Positions 1 through 6,013 of a stretch of DNA of 20,698 bases are shown here, piece by piece. The stretch comes from DATLGD01 sp035540755 (GTDB lineage: Bacteria; Actinomycetota; Actinomycetes; Mycobacteriales; SCTD01). The stretch spans positions 1-20,698 of the forward strand of contig DATLGD010000022.1 of the NCBI GenBank assembly GCA_035540755.1, read 5' to 3'. The position numbers and the translations under genes are program-made. Numbering within the stretch: position 1 is the stretch's first letter; each line of letters starts with the position of its first letter. The notes beneath the pieces were generated by a model. That model did no database searches and was not told where the DNA came from. It saw nothing but the letters and a program-made list of their open reading frames with translations.

Positions 1-150
1 GAGCGGTTGTACCTCTGGCGCGTGTCTCGGCAGCGCGAGTACGAACTTGTCCACGGTGATCGGCACGCTGCCATCCTGGCCCGGACAGGACCAGGGGCAC
101 ACCGGGGCCGGGAGCGGGTCGGCCGACCTCGGCCAGTCGAAGCGGCGCAC
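1..150 (-). CDS. Partial hypothetical protein running off the left edge
   Basis: A minus-strand frame is open from a possible GTG start (148-150) to the window edge, about 50 codons, with no stop. I do not recognise the family. It begins (M/V)RRFDWPRSADPLPAP and contains a compact CPWSCPGQDG motif, where the CxxxC could bind metal, followed by VPITVDKFVLALPRHAPEVQPL-type sequence. About 43 of 50 codons end in G or C, which is the main reason to believe it over the overlapping plus-strand frame. There is no clear ribosome-binding site before the GTG. The same frame is open back to a stop at 181-183. A neighbouring minus frame from a GTG at 263-265 also has G/C-rich third positions until about 175, so the true gene may start there and be frameshifted (see findings). 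The product, start and completeness are all uncertain. Confidence 0.4.
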   Translation of the reverse strand, partial: MRRFDWPRSADPLPAPVCPWSCPGQDGSVPITVDKFVLALPRHAPEVQPL

Positions 151-512
151 GAGATGGACAAAGCGGACGTAACGCCGTGGTCAGGTGGACGGGGGTGTCG
201 TGGTGCCTGACCGCCAAGGTCTTGAGGCACCTGCCCTGACCTGCGTCGATGAGTTTCGTCAGCACCTCACATAGCCTGAGCTGCGGGACAGTGCCCGACG
301 GTCACGATCACGGACCTGCACGATGCACACGCCGCAGCCGCGACCACCTCAGCAGCGACATGCCTTCGTAGGTCGGACGCCGGTACGAACCTGTGGGCAA
401 GTCTGCTCATCCCTGCGCGTCGACCCCGCTGATGCAACCTTGACTACCTAACCTTGCACATACAGCCGTGGCAGACAGGCTTGCTGGGTATCCCGACGTG
501 AAGGAGTGGTTC
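151..512. other. Gene-poor stretch ahead of fic
   Basis: I see no convincing complete gene here. By eye the composition is less GC-rich than the rest of the window, and the plus-strand frames are short and interrupted. Two things stand out. A minus frame with G/C-rich third positions occupies roughly 175-265 and may belong to the broken gene at the left edge. A 7-bp direct repeat AACCTTG lies at 436-442 and 450-456 and overlaps a TTGACT hexamer (440-445) that could serve as a -35 element for fic. No good -10 element sits 16-18 bp after it. No tRNA, terminal inverted repeat or transposase remnant was recognised. Confidence 0.4.
501..506 (+). promoter_or_regulatory. Ribosome-binding site that decides the fic start
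   Basis: AAGGAG is followed by a 6-nt spacer and a GTG at 513. The upstream in-frame GTG (468) has no purine-rich sequence before it, so 513 is the preferred start. Confidence 0.6.
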
Positions 513-1817
513 GTGGCCGACTGGGACGACGCAGTATGGCCAGCGGTCGACTCCGCGCCGACCCGCGCCGACCGGCGTGGCGGGCCGTACAGCACGTACC
601 GCCCTGACCTGCTCGTGGAACGCCCGCTCACCCTGGCAGCCGACGTGTCCGAACTGGCTGGTCGGGTCGAGGCCTCGGTCCGGCGGCTGGGCGAGCTGCC
701 GGGCAGTCGCGGGCTCGAAGGGCTCGCGCGCTTCCTGCTGCGCTCGGAGGCCATCGCTTCCTCCCGCATCGAAGGCCTGCAGGTCTCCCCGCAGCAGGTC
801 GGCCTGGCGGAGGTCGCCGAGGAGGAGTCGCTCACGGCTGAGAACGTCAACCGCACCGCGAAGAAGGTCGCGGCGAACATCAGTGCGCTGCGGAGGGCGA
901 CCCATGAGCTCGCCGAGGCCGACCGGCTGTCGGTCACCGGCGTCGAGGGGCTGCAGACGCTGCTGCTCGCCGATGAACCGCACCTGCACGGCGTCCGAGA
1001 CGTGCAGAACTGGATCGGCGGCTCGGACTACCACCCGCTGGCGGCGGAGTTCGTGCCGCCGGCGCCGCCCCTGGTGCCAGCGCTCATGGCTGATCTGGTG
1101 ACGTACATGAACGGCGGTGATCATGCTCCGCTCGTCCAGGCCGGCCTGGTGCACGCGCAGTTCGAGACGATCCACCCTTTCCGAGACGGCAACGGCCGGG
1201 TCGGGCGCGCCCTGATCCACACGGTCCTCGTGCGGCGCGGCCTGACGAGGCACGCCGTCCTGCCGATCAGCCCTGTGCTGCTGACTCGCTCGCAGGAGTA
1301 CGTGCAAGGCCTGACGGACTACCGCTACAGCGGCCCGTCCGCGAGCGCGCAAGGGCAGCAGGGTGTGTCCCAGTGGCTCCGCGTCTTCTTGCAGGCAGTC
1401 GGGATCGCCGTCACCCAGGCCGAGCAGTTCGCGGCCAGCCTGGACGAGCTGCGGCTGCGCTGGGAGCAGGATCTCGCGGCGAAGCGGCGTGAGCAGAACC
1501 TTCGCGAGACGCCTCGCGCCGACTCGGCCACCTCACGGATCCTCGCGACCTTGCAGGAGCACCCGGTCCTGACCACGGCGAGTGTGATGCGGCTGTTCAA
1601 CGTCAGCAGACCCGCGGCTGTGACCGCCCTCGACGAGCTGGCCGCGGCTGGGGTGCTGGCCAAGCGACGTCTCGACCGCCGCACCGGCGGCTACCTCGCC
1701 ATGGAGGTCTTCGCGCTCATCACCACCGCAGAGCGGCAGCTGGCGAGCACCCGCTGGGACACCGGCACCGCTTGGCCGGCCAGGCCCACTCCGTACCCTG
1801 CCGACGGAATGGCCTGA
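513..1817 (+). CDS. Fic family protein, class II, with C-terminal winged-helix-like domain
   Basis: Fic proteins usually transfer AMP from ATP to Ser, Thr or Tyr of target proteins. From the GTG at 513 the product is 434 aa. The core motif HPFRDGNGRVGR (H221-R232) is intact, with the catalytic His, the phosphate-anchoring GNGR and the final Arg. The flap region reads RDVQNWIGGSDYHPL. An SSRIEG motif (residues 83-88) before the core matches the inhibitory (S/T)xxxE(G/N) helix, so this is a class II, self-inhibited Fic with E87 as the likely inhibitory Glu. The N-terminal part resembles the Fic_N domain. The C-terminal third (ILATLQEHPVLTTASVMRLF to YLAMEVFALI) looks like a winged helix. No antitoxin partner is visible, as expected when the inhibitor is built in. 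The gene converges on and overlaps the methyltransferase frame by 98 bp, and its composition differs from the genes to the right. Target and role are unknown; a GTG at 468 would add 15 residues. Confidence 0.9.
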   Translation: MADWDDAVWPAVDSAPTRADRRGGPYSTYRPDLLVERPLTLAADVSELAGRVEASVRRLGELPGSRGLEGLARFLLRSEAIASSRIEGLQVSPQQVGLAEVAEEESLTAENVNRTAKKVAANISALRRATHELAEADRLSVTGVEGLQTLLLADEPHLHGVRDVQNWIGGSDYHPLAAEFVPPAPPLVPALMADLVTYMNGGDHAPLVQAGLVHAQFETIHPFRDGNGRVGRALIHTVLVRRGLTRHAVLPISPVLLTRSQEYVQGLTDYRYSGPSASAQGQQGVSQWLRVFLQAVGIAVTQAEQFAASLDELRLRWEQDLAAKRREQNLRETPRADSATSRILATLQEHPVLTTASVMRLFNVSRPAAVTALDELAAAGVLAKRRLDRRTGGYLAMEVFALITTAERQLASTRWDTGTAWPARPTPYPADGMA

Positions 1818-3168
1818 GCCGCGGCCGCTCAGCGACGCGCTGCCGTCCAGCGCGGTCAGGCGCTGGTCCTACGCGAGCCGGCTGCACCAGGTCCTGCCTG
1901 GTCGTCGCGGGTCGAACCGGCGACTTCTCGCCCTTGACCGCCAGCACCTGGTTCACGCCGACCCGGCAGCCCTCGAACGCCAGCGCCGCTCCGGACAGGT
2001 AGAGCCGCCACACCCGCGCCTGACCCGGCGACGCCAGCCGGACGGCCTCGTCCCAGCCCGCCTCGAGGTTGGCCACCCAGGCGCGGCAGGTGCGCGCGTA
2101 GTTCTCGCGCAGCGCCTCGACGTGCCGTACCTCCAGACCCGCCTGCTCGAGCATCGCCACGTGCCTCGCCAGCGGCTGCAGCTCGCCGTCGGGGAAGACG
2201 TAGCGGGTCAGGAAGGAGCGGGGGTCGGGGCGATCGGGACCGGCGGCTGGACCGCGCGCGATGGCGTGGTTGAGCACCCTCCCGCCGGGACCGAGCAGCC
2301 GGTGCAGCTGAGCTGCGTAGACGGGCAGCTGGGCGTGGCCGACGTGCTCCGCCATCCCGACCGAGGCGATCGCGTCGTACGGACCGTCGGCGACCTCCCG
2401 GTAGTCCTGCAGCCGGATCTCGACCTGCTCCTGGAGCCCGGCCTCGGCGACCCGCTGCCGGGCCAGCTCAGCCTGTGCGCCCGAGATCGTGACTCCCACG
2501 ACGGACGCACCGTGCCGGGCGGCGGCGTGCAGGGCCAGTGAGCCCCAGCCGCAGCCGACGTCGAGCAGCCGGCTGCCCGGCGCCACTGCCAGCTTGCGGC
2601 ACACCATCTCGAGCTTGGTCTCCTGCGCCTGCTCCAGCGTGGCGGTCGGCGTCGGGAAGACCGCGCAGCTGTAAACCATCGACGGGCCGAGCAGCAGCCG
2701 GTAGAAGTCGTTGCCCACGTCGTAGTGGTGCGTGATGGCGCTGCGGTCGCGGCGCAGCGAGTGCAGCCCGCCGGACAACCGGGCCTCCTCGGGCGGCGGC
2801 GCGGGTGGCGGGCCGAGCACGCGCAGCCGCGCCAGCGACCCCACCAGCGGCGCGAAGACGCGCGGCTCGAGCCGCAGGTCAGGACGGGCCGGCAGCGAGT
2901 CGGGGAGCGCGAGGGCCTGGTAGACGTCGCCCTCGATGTCGAGGTCCCCGCTGACGTAGGCCCGAGCGAGCCCGAGCTCGCCCGGCGCGTAGAGCAGCCG
3001 GCGCAGTGCGCGGGGGGAGCGGACGACCAGCGTCGGCGCCGTCGCCGGCCCCGGGAGCTCTGAGCCGTCCCAGCAGCGGACCCGGAGCGGTAGCTGCCCG
3101 CCGAGCAGCGCGCGGGCGATCCGGTCCACGACGCCTGCAGCGCTCTGTGGCATGTGCTCAGGGTGCAC
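1720..3168 (-). CDS. Cyclopropane-fatty-acyl-phospholipid synthase family methyltransferase, with aberrant C-terminal tail
   Basis: Family members use S-adenosylmethionine to add a methylene or methyl group to unsaturated phospholipid acyl chains at the membrane. Family marks are HYDVGNDFY (148-156), YSC with the conserved Cys168, the SAM-binding loop LLDVGCGWGS (201-210), EHVG with E274-H275, YVFPDGEL (323-330) and the closing VGVNQVLAVK ending near residue 412. About 70 further residues follow, rich in Arg, Pro and Ala, with no family features; they read into the 3' end of the convergent fic gene and stop only at 1720. A normal member would end within about 20 residues of VLAVK, so the native 3' end was probably lost or frameshifted. 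The start is a GTG at 3168; an ATG at 3153 is an alternative. The gene lies 12 bp behind the secreted-protein gene and is probably cotranscribed with it. The symbol cfa or ufaM is possible, but the exact reaction cannot be told. Confidence 0.88.
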   Translation of the reverse strand: MHPEHMPQSAAGVVDRIARALLGGQLPLRVRCWDGSELPGPATAPTLVVRSPRALRRLLYAPGELGLARAYVSGDLDIEGDVYQALALPDSLPARPDLRLEPRVFAPLVGSLARLRVLGPPPAPPPEEARLSGGLHSLRRDRSAITHHYDVGNDFYRLLLGPSMVYSCAVFPTPTATLEQAQETKLEMVCRKLAVAPGSRLLDVGCGWGSLALHAAARHGASVVGVTISGAQAELARQRVAEAGLQEQVEIRLQDYREVADGPYDAIASVGMAEHVGHAQLPVYAAQLHRLLGPGGRVLNHAIARGPAAGPDRPDPRSFLTRYVFPDGELQPLARHVAMLEQAGLEVRHVEALRENYARTCRAWVANLEAGWDEAVRLASPGQARVWRLYLSGAALAFEGCRVGVNQVLAVKGEKSPVRPATTRQDLVQPARVGPAPDRAGRQRVAERPRLRPFRRQGTEWAWPAKRCRCPSGCSPAAALRW

Positions 3169-3180
3169 CCCCTGCGCGGC

Positions 3181-4095
3181 TCAGGAGAAGCTGGCCGCCG
3201 AGATGCCGTGCTTGCCGGCACCGCCGAAGCGGACGAAACCGCCGGGCACGCCGCCGGCCGGGTGCCGTGCGACCCAGATGCTGCCGTCGAGGCCGAGGGC
3301 GTAGATGCGCGCCTCGCCGTCGACGAGGACGGCGACGCCCGGTCGCCCGATCGTGCGGCCGTTCACCGGCCGGACCGTCCCGCCCTGGCCGATCGGGAAG
3401 CTGAGCATGCCCTCGCTGCGGGTGTCGCGGCAGGCGCCCACCTCGTAGAACTCCGACGTCGCGAAGCTCGCCGAGCAGGTGGCGGAGGTCCCGGACGTCC
3501 ACGAGCCGTTGTCGGTGCGGGAGTAGGGCCGGTTGTCCAGGCCGACACCGCTGTAGATGAATCGCGCCGCCGTGCTGTCGGCGATGTCGGAGATCGAGAC
3601 GCCGTGCCGGAACGAGCCGCCTCGGCTGGCGAAGCCCTTGACGTACGGCAGGGTGTCGTTGTTCGGCAGCGTCGCGAACCCGGCCCACAGGGCGCCGTCG
3701 CCGCCGCGGCAGGCGACGCCGAGCTGGTTGCCGGAGACGACGGCGGAGGCGCCTGCGCACCTGGTGTTGGCCGGCGCGAGCGGCTGCCAGCCACGGGTGA
3801 GCGAGCGGATCCACACGTTGCCGTCGGCGCCGACGCCGACGAAGTAGTCGGCCCGGTAGCCGCGCGCGACGGCGGGGGCGTCGACCAGCGCGCCGCCCAG
3901 GTTGAACCAGCTCGGCTGGTTGGTGTACCGGACCCAGAGCCGGTCGTCGGGGCCGGTGACGGCGACGACGTGCACCGGCTTGTCGGCGGAGGCGATGACG
4001 TCGCGCTCGGCGGCCGTGGCGCCGGGCGTGAGCGATGCGGTGACGGCCGCGACTGCCGCCGAGGCGATGAGGAGGCGGCGCAGGCTGGAGCGCAT
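3181..4095 (-). CDS. Secreted protein with beta-propeller-like W-repeats
   Basis: The product is a 304-aa exported protein of unknown function. The ATG at 4095 is chosen because GGAAGGG (4101-4107) precedes it by 5 nt and a classic Sec signal peptide follows: RRLL, then an Ala/Val-rich core, with likely cleavage after ATA near residue 28. The frame is open further upstream to 4320, but that part has no protein-like character. The mature part repeats a motif of the form D(D/G)xxWxR: DDRLWVRYTN, DGNVWIRSLT, DGALWAGFA and DGSIWVARHP. This spacing resembles the blades of PLL-like or tectonin-type beta-propellers, which often bind carbohydrate. Four Cys residues lie in the mature part and could form disulfides. 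It is followed 12 bp later by the methyltransferase gene, suggesting one transcript. Lectin-like function is inference only. Confidence 0.75.
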   Translation of the reverse strand: MRSSLRRLLIASAAVAAVTASLTPGATAAERDVIASADKPVHVVAVTGPDDRLWVRYTNQPSWFNLGGALVDAPAVARGYRADYFVGVGADGNVWIRSLTRGWQPLAPANTRCAGASAVVSGNQLGVACRGGDGALWAGFATLPNNDTLPYVKGFASRGGSFRHGVSISDIADSTAARFIYSGVGLDNRPYSRTDNGSWTSGTSATCSASFATSEFYEVGACRDTRSEGMLSFPIGQGGTVRPVNGRTIGRPGVAVLVDGEARIYALGLDGSIWVARHPAGGVPGGFVRFGGAGKHGISAASFS

Positions 4096-4320
4096 GGTGG
4101 CCCTTCCGGGGTGAGGAGGCGCGCCGGTGAGCCCGGAGCGGAGCCCGAGTGTGAACCACGCGGAGGGCCCGTACGGGTGCCTTGCGCGACCTCGTGTCGC
4201 ACCGGGCCCGACATCACCCGGATGGCGCACACCACCCTCCGGTCCTCGACGGCGCGCGGCAGGTCGGCCGCCGGCAGCGTCGGGCCGAGCCGTGACGACC
4301 CGGTCAGAGCGGGAGCGCAA
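4096..4320. other. Spacer between the DUF885 gene and the secreted-protein gene
   Basis: This 225-bp spacer should hold the end of the DUF885 transcript and the promoter of the secreted-protein operon, both on the minus strand. Only weak short hairpins (for example GCGAC/GTCGC around 4186-4200) and no clear -35/-10 pair were found. The minus-strand frame that continues through it from the secreted protein is Arg/Gly/Pro-rich and lacks a ribosome-binding site. Confidence 0.35.
4101..4107 (-). promoter_or_regulatory. Ribosome-binding site of the secreted-protein gene
   Basis: GGAAGGG on the minus strand, 5 nt before the ATG at 4095. It decides between this start and the long upstream extension of the same open frame. 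Confidence 0.6.
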
Positions 4321-5844
4321 CTAGCCGAGCGGCTCGTCCAGCGCCGCCTCGAGCAGGCCGACAGGCGGCGCGCCCAGGGAGAGCACGGCCCGGTGGAACC
4401 GGCGCAGCGTGAACGCGTCCCCCCAGCGCTGCCGCGCCCGCTCCCGGACGTCGAGCACCGCCAGCTTGCCGAGGGTGTAGCGGCCGTACGTCGGGTCGAT
4501 CACCGCCCGCAGCGCCTCGCCCCGCGCGGCCGGCCCCTGCAGGTGGGCGTCCCGCTCGAACAGCTCCGTGGCCTGCTCGACGGTCATGCCCGCGGTGTGC
4601 ACTCCCAGTGCTGCGGTCAGGCGGGTGACCCGCATGAGGGCCTTGAGGGCGACGCCGAGGGCGAAGCGCGGGTCGTCCCGGCGGAAGCCCACCTCGACCA
4701 TGAGCTCCTCGGCGTAGTGCGCCCAGCCCTCGACCGTGTACGAGGAGTGCAGGCTGCGCCGCACGTCGCCGGTCACCCGGCGCAGGGCCCGGCCGTGCGT
4801 GAAGTGCCCCGGCGCGACCTCGTGCGCGGTCGTCGACGGCAGTGTCGTGCGGCTCGCCGCCCGCAGCCACTTGCGCTGCTGGTCGGCCGGCCAGGTCGGG
4901 TCCGGCGGGGTGATCGCGAAAACCGACGGGCCGTCCGGCTCGTAGGGAGCCGCCCAGATCATCATCGCGGTCGCCCACCGCCGCGAGGGCGGGCTCGGCT
5001 GGACGAGGCACTCGCCGCCGTCGTCGTCGAGCAGGTCGGCGTCGCGCACGAAGGCGAGCACCTCCGCGGTGAGCGCCCGCGCCTCGTCGATGACACCCTC
5101 GGCCGTCGGGTGGTCGAGGACGAGCTCAGCGAGAACCTCGGCCGGCATCCGGCCCGGCTGGAGCCGCTCGCAGCACTCGGCCACCCAGCCCTGGAGGCGG
5201 TCGCGCTCGCGCGTCGCGATGTCGGCGAGCGCCCCCAGGTCCGGGTGCTCGGGCGCGCCGTCCGCCATCAGCGCCGCCAGGACCTCGGCGCCCAGGGCGG
5301 GGTCGGCCTCACCGTGCTCGGCACAGCGCTCGAGGTGGCCGACCAGCCGCGCGTGCGCGGCCAGCGCCTGCCGGCCGCCGGGCTCGTCCGGCGACACCAC
5401 CGACGCGGCACCCCGCACCGCAGGCAGCAGCGCGCGGGCTGCGGCGGCGCTGACCAGGTCGAGCGTGCCCAGCGCGGCGTCGATCGCGTCCGGCCAGCCG
5501 GCCAGGTGCCGGGCGCGGGCGGTCGTCCGCTCCTCCACGGCCGCGTACGGCTTGTCGTAGACCGACAGGTCGAGGGCGGCGAGCAGCGGGCGGGGGCTGC
5601 GCCGGTGCAGCTGGGCGGTGCCGAGCTCGGCGCGCAGCCGCCGCTCGACGGCCGTCAGGTGCGCCTCCTCCAGCGGGTCCTCGAGCGGGGCGCCGCCGAG
5701 CCGGGCCAGGCCCCGCCGCACCGCATCGTCGGACAGGTCCTGCACGACGCCGTCGTACTCGTGCCGGCCGGCGCTGTCGCGGACGGCAGGGACGGTCAGG
5801 TCGAGGACGGCCCGCAGCCGGTCGGCGGGGGGAGCGGGGGGCAT
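4321..5844 (-). CDS. DUF885 family protein, putative zinc metallopeptidase
   Basis: The 507-aa product shows the two hallmarks of the DUF885 family. HEVAPGH (residues 341-347) has the form HExxxGH, and EGWAHYAEEL (from E372) supplies a probable third metal ligand. The family is regarded as peptidase-like, with zinc bound by the two His residues and the Glu. There is no signal peptide or membrane segment, so the protein is probably cytoplasmic. The length is near the usual 500-600 aa, and the sequence looks intact to its C-terminus (PVGLLEAALDEPLG). The start is an ATG at 5844 with GGAGG (plus-strand 5856-5860) 11 nt upstream, rather far. That ribosome-binding site lies inside a 14-bp perfect palindrome and next to a longer complementary arm, so translation may be structure-controlled. 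A gap of 225 bp separates it from the next gene downstream. The substrate is unknown. Confidence 0.85.
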   Translation of the reverse strand: MPPAPPADRLRAVLDLTVPAVRDSAGRHEYDGVVQDLSDDAVRRGLARLGGAPLEDPLEEAHLTAVERRLRAELGTAQLHRRSPRPLLAALDLSVYDKPYAAVEERTTARARHLAGWPDAIDAALGTLDLVSAAAARALLPAVRGAASVVSPDEPGGRQALAAHARLVGHLERCAEHGEADPALGAEVLAALMADGAPEHPDLGALADIATRERDRLQGWVAECCERLQPGRMPAEVLAELVLDHPTAEGVIDEARALTAEVLAFVRDADLLDDDGGECLVQPSPPSRRWATAMMIWAAPYEPDGPSVFAITPPDPTWPADQQRKWLRAASRTTLPSTTAHEVAPGHFTHGRALRRVTGDVRRSLHSSYTVEGWAHYAEELMVEVGFRRDDPRFALGVALKALMRVTRLTAALGVHTAGMTVEQATELFERDAHLQGPAARGEALRAVIDPTYGRYTLGKLAVLDVRERARQRWGDAFTLRRFHRAVLSLGAPPVGLLEAALDEPLG

Positions 5845-5930
5845 GTCGCGGACGACCTCCGGAGGTCAGCGGGCAGGGCTGCCCCGACCCCTACCCGGGC
5901 CGGGCGCCCGGATGCGGGCGGGTCGTCCGC
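5845..5930 (-). promoter_or_regulatory. Structured leader of the DUF885 gene
   Basis: The leader contains a perfect 10-bp inverted repeat (GCGGACGACC at 5848-5857, GGTCGTCCGC at 5921-5930), a perfect 14-bp palindrome GACCTCCGGAGGTC (5854-5867) that contains the ribosome-binding site, and a 12-bp palindrome CCGGGCGCCCGG (5900-5911). The right arm of the long stem, read on the transcript, covers the end of GGAGG and the spacer to the start codon, while CCTCC in the palindrome can pair with GGAGG itself. The repeats are seen directly; a regulatory role is inferred. Confidence 0.4.
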
Positions 5931-5937
5931 ACGCACC

Positions 5938-5969
5938 AGGGCCGGGGGCGCCCCCGCACCCCCGGCCCT
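5938..5969 (-). terminator. Terminator-like hairpin after the LVIVD gene
   Basis: A perfect 11-bp stem (AGGGCCGGGGG at 5938-5948 with CCCCCGGCCCT at 5959-5969) encloses a 10-nt loop and begins 45 bp past the LVIVD stop. It has no T-run, as is usual for high-GC actinobacterial hairpin terminators. Confidence 0.6.
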
Positions 5970-6013
5970 CGTCGTGCCCGCTCGGTCCGGTCACCCGGTC
6001 CGAGGGAGTCCGG

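Noticed and set aside
280..438. Short plus-strand open stretch (VTITDLHDAHAAAATTSAA...)
   Set aside because: It has no start codon with a ribosome-binding site, mixed third positions, and is only about 50 codons.
444..1352. Minus-strand open frame of about 300 codons opposite fic
   Set aside because: The plus strand encodes an intact Fic motif and inhibitory helix; the antisense product is Arg/Gln/His-rich and featureless.
1890..1935. tRNA-like 3' end on the minus strand (GGTTCGACC followed by an ACCA)
   Set aside because: Distances between the T-loop-like sequence and the ACCA do not fit a tRNA, the T-stem does not pair fully, and no cloverleaf precedes it. It lies in the coding tail of the methyltransferase. 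An att site is not supported.
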